In this document: piece by piece, positions 11,835 to 23,818 of the stretch
How the letters are laid out: every line of letters begins with the position of its first letter
Position numbering within the stretch: the first letter of the stretch is position 1
Assembly (NCBI GenBank): GCA_033964015.1
Contig: CM066917.1
Span: 30,889,951-30,953,950 of the forward strand
Source of the DNA: Scolanthus callimorphus
Lineage: Eukaryota; Cnidaria; Anthozoa; Actiniaria; Edwardsiidae
Reading direction: 5' to 3'
DNA: 64,000 nucleotides
Notes under the pieces: generated by a model
The model's database searches: none
Told to the model about the DNA's origin: nothing
What the model saw: only the letters and a program-made list of their open reading frames with translations
Program-made: the position numbers and the translations under genes

Positions 11835-14111
11835 TTAACCCTTAACATGCTGACTTTATATCCAAAACGCAGTCCCTGAAACTGACTTTTTTTATGTTGC
11901 ATTGTAGCAACAGAGTGGCACGCAGAAAAAAAAATCCACAGCCACTACTATTCAACAATTACCTCAATGTTATATATCAAATTAAAGGTTATAAGATTAT
12001 CTTTCTTTTCATTACTACAAAAGCTAAACAAATGCGTCTATTTGAAAAATGTAGCCAAACAAATATGAAGAAAAAATTCTCTATGATATAAAATACAGCT
12101 CAAGAAAATATCAATGAATAGAACTTCAATATTTTGGAAATTACAACGAGATTGGTAATATTTTACAAAAATATACACAAGTTTGTATTCTCTCTTAAAT
12201 CAAAGTACCTCTGCCTTGATATCTGACAATGTATTTTAGTGTTTTGCATGCTACAAACCCATAAAGCAAAAAATTATCATGGCCGACATTTCTGAAGTTG
12301 TATATGCACTGTACAATCAATATTTGTGCTTCAATATCAAACATGATATTTTAACAAAATAGCTTTAATAGGATTATTTTGATTATTTTGGTGTCATTAC
12401 AAATGTCACTCATTATTAGCAACAGACTCAACTGTTTATCTCTCATCATGTTGTCGAACAGCACCAAATATCACTCATTATCAGCTTCCTTTCATCATGT
12501 TGTCTAACATAAGCACCAACATAGTCCTCGACTGTATGGTACCGCTGAAAACACTCCTGTATGCAAAGTGCAACTTTACAGACATTGCACCGGTAGCTTG
12601 ATTCCCGACCTGCCCTCTTCCGTTTAGCACCTAAGTGTGCCAATATAATTCTCTCTCCTGGGTTACAAACAACACAAGACCTTGAAACATTCAGTTTCTT
12701 TCCACTAGCCAGTATCTTTTCTGGAAAGTGTCTGGAAATGATAGCATTGAAATACTTTCATGTCCTTCATTTTAAAGGCAAGCAAAGTACCATTGTTCAT
12801 AATAAATCTGTCTCCTTTGTTCTTTAGTTTCGCATTCTTGAGTGCTGGAGGGATGCCTTTCCGATAACGCATATTGTCCCACATGCACCAGTTTTCTTTT
12901 CATACAAGTCTGTAAAGAGAACTGGGGATGTATAGTAATTGTCTACATATAAACAAGTCTCATTACTAGGTCATGGGTGTTTCCCTTTGCACTAGGAGGA
13001 TTATCAGTTGCTCCTGTGTATATTTCAAATTTAAAACAGTACCCATTATTAGAGTCACACAGTTGATATGATTTGACTCCATACTTGTCTGGCTTGTCTG
13101 GGCTGTATACTTTGAAGTGCACCCTTCCTCTGAATGGAATCATCCCTTCATCTATACAAATATTTTGCCCAGGAATCCATGTAGTTGAGAAGTTCTCTGT
13201 CACTACCCTGTAAATAGCTCCAAGCTTATCAACACTAACAGGATTATATCCTGCATTCCCACGTGCAATGTAAATATCATTATCACAGAGATACAAACAT
13301 GTTAGCATGTTTAGAAATTTATCCCTTGGCATGATTGCTGGGAAAAATGGAGTAGATAGCACCTGATCAGTAGACCAATAATTCTGTGTGTTTTCTTGAT
13401 TGACTAGGCCCATAGCGATCACCATGGCCAAGAATGCCTTGATTTCGTTCGATGTCACGCCATCATCTGGCCATTTTCTGAGTCGAGAATTCGCAGTTAG
13501 ATTTTTCCCAGCTATAGTTTCCTTTGCATATTTATTGGTCTGCTTTGCAATTTCCTCAAAGAGATTCTCTGGGAACAGTAAATAAAAGTAATCAAGGAAA
13601 GTAGGATTATCGGGTAAGTGTGCTTTGAGGCCACTGTCACCAGTGAACGTAAGTCGCGTCGGCTCTCTTGGACCTCTAAACCAGCCTGTAGGATCGTCTT
13701 CATCGTTGATTTCCTCTTCACTATCCTCCTCCTCTTCCCCGTTCTTTTCTTCTTCATCTCCGCTATTCATATCAACATCACTATCAGCATTTTGAGTGAT
13801 AACTTCGTCGACGTTTTGTTCATCGATGAAAACAATCGCCGCCATGTTGTCAACTACGCTCGTCTGTCACGCGCGAGGAAAATAAGATCGCTATCCATTC
13901 GGATGACAATCGGATTAACTCCGATTGCCATGCATGATTTGTCCTGTCTCAAAGAACAGGGCCCCGATCTTATATCGACTGTTGTCGAGCAACTTGCGAC
14001 ATAACAGCGAAGTTACGTCATCATTCGTAAAAACCGGAATATTCCGGGACCCGCCCAGACGGCTGACACAGGGATCCCGGATTATTCCGGATGCCGCACG
14101 TTAAGGGTTAA
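11835..14111. mobile_element. piggyBac transposon with intact ends and TTAA duplication
   Basis: TTAACCCTTAACATGC at 11835-11850 and its near-mirror GCACGTTAAGGGTTAA at 14096-14111 form inverted ends starting CCCTTAAC, each abutting a TTAA. TTAA target duplication and CCCT-type ends are diagnostic of the piggyBac superfamily. The minus-strand transposase inside is broken, so the copy is non-autonomous, but its ends could still be used by a transposase supplied in trans. Confidence 0.93.
12446..13845 (-). pseudogene. Broken piggyBac transposase (PGBD4-like)
   Basis: The first 300 codons (13845 down to 12943) are open: an acidic N-terminus, then the DDE_Tnp_1_7 domain with RLTFTGDSGL, the block ending NYWSTDQVL, and the first catalytic aspartate in ICIDEGMIPFRGR (D232). 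The frame ends in a premature stop after HDLVMRLV. The next homologous block, with the second catalytic aspartate in LYVDNYYTSP, lies just downstream in another frame, and a short stretch between them appears lost. The C-terminal cysteine-rich part (YRCNVCKVALCIQECFQRYH) sits at about 12535-12605 in yet another frame. At least two disruptions, so no active protein is expected. Confidence 0.9.
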
Positions 14112-14784
14112 ACATGAACATCAACATGAATTTGAAATCAGGGGCGTAGCCAGGGGGGCCCCCTTTCTCCCCCCTTTCTCTGGAGATTTTCCCATACATT
14201 TACTCCTGTATTTGCTGGAGGAAATTTGAAAATTTTCGTCCCAATGTTTTCACTATTGGAGCCCTCGAACCAAAATTCCGTGTGACGCCCAACATAAAAA
14301 TTAAAGTAAATTAAGGGTCGGTTTTCTTACAAAACACCATAATTTCATTTTAGCGATAGCACTTTACTTTTTATATATCATTCTCGTCTATATTATGGAA
14401 GGTACATATCCAAGCATCGGACGTTTTAATGCGGATGAAATTTTATTTCAAGGGGAGTGAATTGTATATTAAATATATTATTTATTATTTATTAGAGATA
14501 AGGGTTGACAATTAATAATATCCCTTCTGAAAGGTTTTTCCCAAACATCAAAGCATAAGCGCCACAGATTTCTATTTTTTAATGTGATAAACGCACACGG
14601 GATGTGTTGGGAGGACACGGAGAAAGCTTGAGACTCACGAGTCGATAGACCTTATTCGTACGGCTTTATAATGGCGAACATATTAGCCAATCAGAATCGA
14701 CCCCTGATTCGTCTGTCGCTCACCAGGCTCTCGGAACGTGATTAGCCAACTGACGTGTTACGTTCTACTGTTTACAAACGCCTT
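14112..14784. repeat. Flank with truncated GGCGTAGCCAGG repeat
   Basis: GGGGCGTAGCCAGGGGGG at about 14143 and the following 110 bases match, in inverse orientation, the element at 35841-35994 of this window (shared TTTCCTCCAGCAAATAC core). The second end is not seen here. The rest is AT-rich. AGCCAATCAGAAT near 14689 carries a CCAAT box. Confidence 0.5.
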
Positions 14785-14877
14785 GGACGATTCCAGCTAT
14801 AACGCACGCGCGCGCTGCATTCTGGTAGTTGTGGAATTCTGAAAGAAAAGCTCGCGCGCTTATAGCTGGAATCGTCC
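14785..14877. mobile_element. 93-bp MITE with GGACGATTCCAGCTATAA ends
   Basis: Perfect inverted ends of 17-18 bp surround a GC-rich core with CGCACGCGCGCGCTGCAT. Partial copies occur at about 18350-18362 and 57592-57690, the last broken by about 50 extra bases. Confidence 0.7.
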
Positions 14878-14923
14878 ATTCGTGTTCCTCTTAAACTTAA
14901 AATTGACTGACTGTAATTAAACG

Positions 14924-15523
14924 TTAGCAAGACAATTGGCGGAGCTCCTGAATTCCCGATTTTATACCCTCCGTTCTTGTCGTTAAATCCATAAATCCTT
15001 TTTCTAATTTGACTGCCCATTGTTTTAGCTCTAAAATACTTTCTAAAACCTCATCCAAATTTAGATTTTCACTAGTTTCGTCAAAGTCTTCATCTTCAGT
15101 CGAGTCTTCATCAGGAACCTGAAGTAAATTTTCTGGAGGAATATTTTGTAAATTTGTAGCATATGAATTCATAATTACAGAATATAATGTTTCCCCTTCT
15201 TCTTTTCCATCATTTTCAGCTCTAGAAATTACAATTCTAGGAGGTATTTTGCCCATACGCTCCAGAAAAGCTCTCCTTTTTGAATTCGACATGTTAGCCT
15301 TCTTGCAAAGTTCATCCAACTTTTGCAAAGTTTCAGGATAACTTCTCAGCCTTCTATGGAGCACGGCCTCAAGTTCGGCGAGCGAGAACCCTTCGAGGAC
15401 AAACCGAACTGATCCAACGGTACCTCGAATGTGAGTCGTGGGTCTTCGAAGGCGTTCAAAAAACCGAACTTGCTCGGTTACCTTGGTTTGGTTTCCCGAT
15501 GCAAGTTCGTGTTCCTTTAACAA
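14924..15523 (-). CDS. Unrecognised protein, acidic C-terminal half
   Basis: 199 codons open without intron. I do not recognise the family. Features: a basic segment (RRPTTHIRG near residue 27), a helical leucine-rich segment (EGFSLAELEAVLHRRLRSYP), NMSNSKRRAFLERMGKIPPRI, an acidic run (DEDSTEDEDFDETSE near 140-154) and a closing amphipathic helix. The true start is uncertain because the frame looks like a continuation of the overlapping frame at 15517-15723: reading upstream of the given Met is open for some codons across a run of five A. It could be one protein of about 265 residues broken by one base, or transposon-derived. Not near any other gene on this strand. Confidence 0.5.
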   Translation of the reverse strand: MLKEHELASGNQTKVTEQVRFFERLRRPTTHIRGTVGSVRFVLEGFSLAELEAVLHRRLRSYPETLQKLDELCKKANMSNSKRRAFLERMGKIPPRIVISRAENDGKEEGETLYSVIMNSYATNLQNIPPENLLQVPDEDSTEDEDFDETSENLNLDEVLESILELKQWAVKLEKGFMDLTTRTEGIKSGIQELRQLSC

Positions 15524-15723
15524 CCGAGCCTTGATTTTTGAATCAGCAAATCATCATCTAAAAGGTCTAAGATGTTCTTTTTCTCTTGGCGTGAAGTAAC
15601 ATTTCCATCAAGTTTTGCGTCCAGGCGAGAAACCCGTCGAAGTGGTGGTACATGTATTTGTAGCGCATTTTTACGAATTCTAAGCGAATTGAAAGCGTTT
15701 TGTGTATCCTTTTGTGCAAACAT
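15517..15723 (-). CDS. N-terminal part of the same unrecognised protein
   Basis: 68 codons, overlapping the next frame by seven bases. It begins MFAQKDTQNAFNSLRIRK and ends with a DLLDDDLL segment, then runs into a stop just where the downstream frame takes over. The junction is an A-homopolymer in the reading strand, so a one-base indel (real or sequencing) is the likely reason for the split. Confidence 0.45.
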   Translation of the reverse strand: MFAQKDTQNAFNSLRIRKNALQIHVPPLRRVSRLDAKLDGNVTSRQEKKNILDLLDDDLLIQKSRLGC

Positions 15724-18688
15724 GTCACCGATATTGGCCTTATCTTATTGATAAAGTAATATTGACTTTGCGCCTCATGAATGAGCTTGTACACATACAG
15801 TACTAACATGTACTAATAACTTTGGTCATCTCTTAGCTTTTCCATAAACCACTTGCTTTCCTGGAATTCCACAAATCCTTAGATTTATTATTTGATTGAT
15901 CTATTCAATTTCTCGTGCGTGGTGTTATCTCATAAAGATGCCTGAGGGTGCATTACATTGAAGTGGAAAAATCACTTGTGAGGTAAATTAATTACAATTG
16001 AGGAACAACAAAAGAAGACTAGGTATTGCAAAAAAAGCAATTTAGACTAGCACATAGAAGTGTAGCTGATCATAAACATAGAATTGGTCTTACGTTTTTA
16101 TTTGTTCACAAGCTGGTAAGCAATTGTTTTGCACATGTGAGTGAAAAACCAGCGCGTTGTCGCACACTATTACTCTTTGCAATACCCGTGCCGAAGCCAA
16201 GTGCTTTGTGTTTATTTAAAGTCGTTCAATCAGCAAACAATAGTTCTGGCATATTACTTGACATAATCGATTATGTTTAACAGTTTAAAGATTCAATCGG
16301 TTTTATAGACATTCAGGAGCCCAAGAAGCGAATGAAAAATGGATAGGATCATAAAAAGATTAAAAATGTAAACATGAATTTTCATCCACGCACTACGAAA
16401 TTTGATTATCAAACTGAAGTGAAAATATAGGTTACCTTGGTGACCAGCATGCATGGTCGTAGGGACCGGTTATTAAAATATTCATTGCTTGTTTGTGTAT
16501 ACAGCTAATTCAATAGAAGTTGTCCTATCAAACGTGACCATATTGGCATATTACAGGGAAAGTGGTGCAAAAAGTTGAGAGAACAAGAAAAATAATCGAA
16601 AGTAAGGTACTAAGCGTATACAAATATGTTTATACCCTTGTTAGGTGTTTATCCATATTCCCTAGCGGTCTGGGCACGTACGCTTGGGCACTTTATGACG
16701 TTTCTTGAAATTGCTGTGTATACGTCATAAGGTTCATATTTCACACACATATATATATATATATATAGTTTTACGGCCGTTTGTTACTTGCGATAAAACG
16801 ATGGAAATGGGAACAATTTTAAACTGTATTTTGTGAGTCATAACCTGCCTGTCCTTTTCGCTTAACATTTTCTCTTCAGCATATTTACTCGACTTAGGAA
16901 AAAGAAAAAGGAACAGGACCATACTTCCAGACAAAGAGCTGAAGCGTCGTATGGCGACCGTACGTTTCTTACGCCCACGCCAGAGATTTCGGCCCTGACA
17001 GTCGCTATCCTGGTGTTGAATTGCTCAGTAGCTAGATACCTATGGGTGAGAGTACGCCCGGCCACCAGACCATATAAGGACGCCCCTTGTACCGTTAGTG
17101 AACAATCAACTAATTAATATGCTTCACCAACGTATTTATAGGTCTGATGAGTGTGTAAGAGATCCATGTGGGACAGGTTGTTGATTCTTTATCTAACGGT
17201 GATGCAACAAGTTTTTCCTCATAGTTGCCCTTTCACATGTTTTATTCATTTTAATCCAATGTTTGACTGAGTGTATTGGACATGTGTGCGAGAATGAGTT
17301 TCTTTTATTTTCCCTTTACGCATGCGCATAAACGTCATCTCGTTTGATTTTATTTTCCTTTGAACAGAGGCTCATGGATCCCCTGAAAGTTCTTCTAAGG
17401 ATGTTCAGTGTTATACTCTCGGCTTCTTACTATTTTCTCTCTATCGGAATTCAAGGGTGAGAAAGCTTAAAACTCGACCGGAACTCAAATTGACTCGAAG
17501 AGCTGGAAACAAGGTAGACAAGATACCACAGGAAGCCCATCGATCTCTAGAAAGACGACAGTGTTATCTTGATATGTGGACAAACCGAACTAAAATCAGG
17601 CTCTGGACAGAGAGCGCTGTATTTGTTCAGCCAGACGGCCGGGGGACTATAAACTATTATGGGTAGGGCTATTGAAATGTTTTAAAGAAAAAATCCTAGA
17701 GAAAGAGAGAAAGACCCTTTTGAAATCGCGCAAGACTGGAAACAATAGCGCGAAATTTAAAATGCAAATTATTCCCTTGATCGCGCGCGCGAGAGAAAAT
17801 GGCTGCCATGTGCTCGGCTCTTTGAGTTGAGAAGAAGACAAACTACTCGCCGTTACAGCTCGAGACACTGTTATATCCCTACAAAGTTTGGGAAGTAATT
17901 AAGGCAAGTATGCGTTCTACCATTAGCCATCGAAACACTGCATTTTATCCTTAAATATTGTACCAGATTACGTATCAGTTTTATGGAAGAGATCATAAGC
18001 CATATAGCACAACAGTAGTTTGTATCATTCGCTATTTCGCTACATACAAAACCCGTTCTGCAAGCTAGTACATGTTTAATATGACAACAATTATAGTACA
18101 TGTTTAATGGGTGTTTAATATTACAACAATTATAGTTTAGTTTCTCGTTTTTCCTCAATATAATAGCTGCAACAAAACATGTATATATTAAAAAACAAAA
18201 AGCAAATGTATGTAAATGTTTTTACACGTCGACCACTGCCTGCCTCGACTTGTTTTGCTACTTAGCAGGCAGTGTGTTTTGCAGCTGACCATTAGCGCCA
18301 CGCTATCAAAGATAAAATTAACTTTAGATCTTTAGAACCATTAATTGGACGATTCCAGCTTAAGCGTATATAATAGTCTAGTCGCCAGACGGGGTTTACT
18401 GCATCCTCTGGAACATTTATTGGAACTTTTTTTTTAGTATCCTTAGGGCATACGGAAAATGGTTTCAGTTGTTCGCAGCTTGAAAAAGTGTTCACCGTAT
18501 TCACTTTGACACTTTTGTGTATTTTAATGAGATTCTTTTGCTTTGTTAGAAGCCAATTTTATGGATTTTTATATACAGAATGGCTTTGTACAGAATGCTA
18601 CAGTCTATAAAAGTTCACAATAAGAATGGTCTATTGAACATGCTCTAAACTTGTAATTTCAATATTCTTACAGATTGGAGTAAGGCAG
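15724..18688. other. Intergenic, no gene seen
   Basis: Holds a (TA)n microsatellite at 16748-16767, a repeat shared with a Piezo intron at 17460-17580, and a partial MITE end at 18350. Open frames are short and unrelated to known families. Confidence 0.45.
17460..17580. repeat. Dispersed repeat, copy 1
   Basis: GAAAGCTTAAAACTCGACC through TGTTATCTTGATATGTG. The last 75 bases are nearly identical to 58823-58898 in a Piezo intron, and the first part matches 58735-58775 more loosely. No inverted ends seen. Confidence 0.65.
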
Positions 18689-18690
18689 CC

Positions 18691-19870
18691 CATCACACCA
18701 TCAACCAGACCACAGTGAGCCCTTCACACCATCAGCCATACCACAGTGAGCTCTTCACACCATCAGCCAGACCACAGTGAGCCCTTCACACTATCAGCCA
18801 GACCACAGTGAGCTCTTCACACCATCAGCTAGACCACAGTGAGCCCTTCACACCATCAGCCAGACCACAGTGAGCTCTTCACACCATCAGCCAGACCACA
18901 GTGAGCCCTTCACACCATCAGCCAGACCACAGTGAGCCCTTCACACCATCAGCAAGACCACAGTGAGCCCTTCACACCATCAGCCAGACCACAGTGAGCC
19001 CTTCACACCATCAGCCAGACCACAGTGAGCCCTTCACACCATCAGCCAGACCACAGTGAGCCCTTCACACCATCAGCCAGACCACAGTGAGCCCTTCACA
19101 CCATCAGCCAGATCGCAGTGAGCCCTTCACACCATCAGCCAGATCGCAGTGAGCCCTTCACACCATCAGCCAGATCACACTGAGCCCTTCACACCATCAG
19201 CCAGATCGCAGTGAGCCCTTCACACCATCAGCCAGATCACACTGAGCCCTTCACACCATCAGCCAGATCGCAGTGAGCCCTTCACACCATCAGCCAGACC
19301 ACAGTGAGCCCTTTACACCATCAGCCAGACCACAGTGAGCACTTCACACCATCAGCCAGACCACAGTGAGCCCTTCGCACCATCAGCCAGACCACAGTGA
19401 GCCCTTTGCACCATCAGCTAGACCACAGTGAGCCCTTTGCACCATCAGCCAGACCACAGTGAGCACTTCACACCATCAGCCAGACCACAGTGAACCCTTC
19501 ACACCATCAGCCAGACCACAGTGAGCCCTTTGCACCATCAGCTAGACCACAGTGAGCCCTTTGCACCATCAGCCAGACCACAGTGAACCCTTCACACCAT
19601 CAGCCAGACTACAGTGAGCCCTTCACACCATCAGCCAGACCACAGTGAGCACTTCACACCATCAGCCAGACCACAGTGAACCCTTCACACCATCAGCCAG
19701 ACTACAGTGAGCCCTTCACACCATCAGCCAGATCAGTGAGCCCTTCACACCATCAGCCAGACCACAGTGAGCCCTTTACACCATCAGCCAGACCACAGTG
19801 AGCACTTCACACTATCAGCCAGACCACAGTGAGCCCTTCTGACTATCAGCCAGATCATAGCCAGCCCTAT
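18691..19870. repeat. 31-bp minisatellite, block 1
   Basis: About 38 head-to-tail copies of a 31-bp unit centred on CATCAGCCAGACCACAGTGA. Variants (GATCGCAG, GATCACAC, CCCTTTGC, GAGCACTTC) recur in runs, which shows expansion of multi-unit blocks. 31 is not a multiple of 3 and one of the three frames has TGA in the unit, so it is not coding. Confidence 0.95.
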
Positions 19871-20130
19871 TGTGAGTAGAACTGTTCTACTGTTTCACGT
19901 CTTTCAGACAAGAAACTAAACTGAGGTCCCATCTCACCTTACTACTCTACCAAGTTTCAGGGCAGTGTTGAAGAACCACTGGGGACGTAATAAACCCTCT
20001 GGCAGTGACCACCCTCAGTGTTTGTGCTTATGACCGCTTGGCTGCTAGTGGCGCCAGTGGGACCGAGTGCAATTCAGCTTACGAGTCTGTGGAGTCGGTT
20101 GCAAACATTTATTTATTTTATTTCATTTTC
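19871..20130. other. Unique spacer between minisatellite blocks
   Basis: 260 bases with no repeat unit. It interrupts the array and ends in a T-rich run followed directly by repeat units again. I do not recognise it. Confidence 0.6.
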
Positions 20131-20530
20131 ACCATCAGCCAGACCACAGTGAGCGCTTCAGACAATCAGCCAGACCACAGTGAGCCCTTCACACTATCAG
20201 CCAGACCACAGTGAGCCCTTCACACCATCATCCAGACCACAGTGAGCCCTTCACACCATCAGCTAGACCACAGTGAGCCCTTCGCACAATCAGCCAGACC
20301 ACAGTGAGCCATTTGTGCCATCAGCCAAACCACAGTGAGCCCTTCACATCATCAGCAAGACCACAGTGAGCCCTTCACACTATCAGCCAGATCAGTGAGC
20401 CCTTCGCACCATCAGCCAGACCACAGTGAGCCCTTCACACTATCAGCCAGATCAGTGAGCCCTTTGCACCATCAGCTAGACCACAGCGAGCCCTTCACAC
20501 CATCAGCCAGCCCTTCTCACCATCAGGCTG
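20131..20530. repeat. 31-bp minisatellite, block 2
   Basis: About 13 further copies of the same unit, several shortened to 26 bp by loss of CCACA-type bases. Alternation of 31 and 26 (57 bases) leaves a 70-codon open frame at 20335-20547, which I take as a by-product. Confidence 0.93.
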
Positions 20531-22042
20531 GTGGTAAAATCTTGTAACTATAATTTTTCATTGTGTAATATTGTGATCCATACCCCTTCCATGGCGGGAA
20601 TTTTCAGTAGGAATTTTCACAAGGAATTTCCAATTCCCTCCATATTCTAGGGGTATGGATCTCTACTGGAATTACCGTACATGTCATTTGAAAAGGCTCT
20701 AGCTTGCTCTTTTCAATATAATACAAGACCTTATGTTTCATTCAGCAATAATTATTTGACCAGGCTTTGCACAACTTTGAAAATACAGTATTAACTAAGG
20801 CAAGCTGTCTCAGACTTGCAAAAGTCTCAGAGTTTGATCCCTTGCTTAAAAAGCTAGAGCATTTTCATTTTGTCTTTTGTTTTTGTTTTGTGCCTTCAGT
20901 AGCTGAGCCAGACATCTTGTCATACTTAAGAACACAAGAGCCAGGGGAAACTCCTCTAAAAATATACAGGTTTCCTATCCCTTGGATATGAAAATTCTTT
21001 CAAGTGCTATCTTTTAGGGTTGTCAGATATCCAAAGAGTCACCTACTATCCCTTAGGTTACAGTATGCTAGCCTTCTAGCAAACCTAGTTCCTATCTCAG
21101 GAAGACACTCTGCCTTGGGGATTTCTGAGGGGGGTCAGGACTGAAATGTTCTCTTCCATAGGTGTTTCTGAGGGGGTACCAGGTGAAATTTCTGAGGGGG
21201 TTAGAAGTCAAAATGACCTCTTCTTTGCCTTAAGGTTGGAAGAAGTAGTTTTTCCTGACAGTCATGCCTGTATATTCTTAGGGAGAGTCAGCCCCTGACA
21301 CAAGGGTGTCCATTTGGGGTAAGAGAGCAAGTGAGTGTGAAGATGACAAACTTTGGAAGGTAGTTTGTTGTCCATTACATGATCCAATACTGATACAAGG
21401 TTGACACTTGTCATTAGGTTTTGAGTCCGATTTTGCTGTTTCGGTGGTACATGTAGTTCATTTTGCATGAGTGATTCTGGCATTTTTAAATTTACCTGTA
21501 GCTTCTCTTCTGTGGTACACAAACTACTGGTAAAATCAGGTTCTTTCAATCAACTAAATTATCTTGTTTAATTACAGTGAATGTCATTGTTCTGTGACAT
21601 TTTGCAGTCACACTTGAAGGAACCTATGCACCCTACCCACAATGCATTGCTTTGTTTTTATTATGTCATTCAGTGCATCAGACACTGAGTTACTCAAAGG
21701 ATTCATATTGTTATAAGTCTTTCTCATGCTTGTTAGGTAGAACGTGACAGGCTGGCAAACGTAATAAGCTTTTTTCTAGAGTCTCTAAGTTTCAATGATT
21801 GAAAAAATGTTGGCAAAACAGTGCACTATGGGTAGGGTGTGTGTTGCCTCCTTGATTTTGATAGTACTGTAGGTCTCAAGGATAACTAGCTAATGATTTT
21901 AGGGGTGAATACTCCACCACAAACCACAATCATTCAGGCAAAATGAACCACCATAAAAATACAAAACACAACTCATTACTTCATTTGGCAGAATGCTGGC
22001 TCAACTGCTGTTACAATAACATGTATATATATTATTGTGAAT
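20531..22042. other. Intergenic, no gene seen
   Basis: AT-rich. GGAATTTCCAATTCCCTCCAT at about 20620 resembles ends of the MITE at 22043 and sequence at 27.7-27.8 kb. A 95-codon minus-strand open frame (21262-21549) has no family likeness. Confidence 0.4.
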
Positions 22043-22209
22043 CCAGAAAATATCCATGGCCTTCCTATGGATGGTGTTGGATTCTTGAGTTTTTAGTGAA
22101 CAAAATACAGCTGAATTGGAAAAAAAGGCAAAATTGACACCTATATCACACTTTTTCCCTCTGGAATTTCTAATTCCTTCAATGGGGAGGGTAAGAATAT
22201 TTTCTGGAA
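22043..22209. mobile_element. MITE with CCAGAAAATATCCAT ends
   Basis: Inverted ends CCAGAAAATATCCATGG and AAGAATATTTTCTGG enclose 130 bases. Related end sequences occur at about 25320-25340 and 27685-27860. Confidence 0.5.
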
Positions 22210-22280
22210 TCACAAGTTTTCTTCATGTTTCTAGGGAACATGCATGTAATTATTTTATGTATTATAAAAAAAAACAAAGT

Positions 22281-22500
22281 CCCACAAGGCCCTGAAGACA
22301 CCAGCTGAAAGTGATGCTCCAGATGTCAAAACCAGTAGGTGTGTCAACGCACTACACTCAGTACTGAGGCTTCAAGTTCCTAACTGCTCACCAGGCAGTA
22401 TCTCTGCAACTCCCAAGGCCACAGCTCTAGTGCAACAGGGTGATGCTATTCACACTTACCAGGTGTCTCACATGATTGATGTTGTCATGATGGTAGGTAC
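22281..22500. repeat. Inverted-pair repeat, left copy
   Basis: About 220 bases, open in one + strand frame that ends SHMIDVVMM before GTAGGT. Matches 25795-26024 in inverse orientation (conserved CATGATTGATGTTGTCATG and AGTACTGAG). Could be an old exon or transposon fragment; not assigned. Confidence 0.55.
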
Positions 22501-23753
22501 AAATGCATGCAGTACATGACTGATCACATTCAGATTAAGGTAGCATGCCAGCAAATTAAACATAAATTATTCGGATGGACGGTGGGCAATAAAAATTATT
22601 CAGATACTTTTGAAACAATTGTAGGCATCCTAATATGATCCAAGTCCTTGGCAGGCTCGGATGAGAAGCTCTGCTACTTAAATGGTTAATTATGGGTGGG
22701 TTTGCAATATTATCAAAATTTTGCACACTGTTTAAATAGGTACAACCATAACCTAAGACTAACTATTTTAGAAACACAAAAAAAATTAAAAGGCTAACAG
22801 TTAAAACATTAGGACTCCAGCTGCTTAAAATCTGAGAATTTATTTCCTAATGTACAGTAACCCTCACAGTCTTAGATTTTGATTAAAACAATATAAGATA
22901 ATAATGACAATGCTTTAATGTACAAATAATTGATTTAGGATGAACTAAAGTCAATATGGTTCTAAGTCCTCCTTAGCATAAGAGGTTTATGGTTTAAGAC
23001 GTCATGCCTGACAGGCACGTCTTTTTAAAGCGACTTTTGATTTCCTTAACATTTTCATGCTTGTCACTCAAGGTGATTATTAATGTGAACAAATTTAACA
23101 ACTTATGATTTTAGTATAATTGCTCAAGTGGTTCATACGTTTTTTATACAAAGCATCTTGCTATCATAACAAAACTTGCATGCCACTCCCAATCGTTCAA
23201 TGGTACCCAATACCCAATGTACGTATGTAGGTGATTATAGCAAGAGACATCAAACTCTCAACTGATCAGTGAGCAGAAATTCTAATAACCACTTGAGTAA
23301 TTATTCTAATATCATATAGTAACAAGCACAAAGTCAGCAACGTGATCAATAAAAATATAGCAAATTATTATAACAACATCAGTGACTTTTATTGATAAAG
23401 CCAAATTAGTACTTTTCTTTTCAGACTATCAATTTCTTCATTCCAAGACATTTCCTGCTGTTATAAACTCATCTCAGTAACTATTGTTTAGATTTAAATC
23501 TCAACCAGTCTGGAGAACACAACATTTTCTGTCAGTATCTGACTCACTGTATTTTATCATAAATAATTCTAAAACTCATGAATAGTCAATCAGGCAAACA
23601 CAATGGAAATCAGGACCATGAAGGCCGTTTGTATACCCCGATAGAAATTAGCATTTTGGGGAGTCCATGAATATTTTCAGGGAACAGCTGTTCTGATTGG
23701 TTGCCATATCATAATGGTGCTCAATCAGCCAGAAACGATATAGAACTGCTGCG

Positions 23754-23818
23754 CACTGAACTGAATCTGATATAGAACTCCGGTGACGTCAGAGTTCTAT
23801 ATCAGATCCAGTTCAGTG
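23754..23818. repeat. Hairpin with CRE-like loop
   Basis: CACTGAACTGAATCTGATAT... folds back on ...ATATCAGATCCAGTTCAGTG with one mismatch; the 11-base loop contains GTGACGTCA, a cAMP-response-element core. CCAAT-type TTCTGATTGG lies 55 bases to the left. Confidence 0.65.

Noticed and set aside
13618..14004. 128-codon + strand frame
   Set aside because: Antisense to the piggyBac transposase N-terminus and crossing its terminal region.
18691..20530. CRISPR-like array
   Set aside because: Units are head-to-tail without unique spacers, in eukaryotic DNA; a minisatellite.
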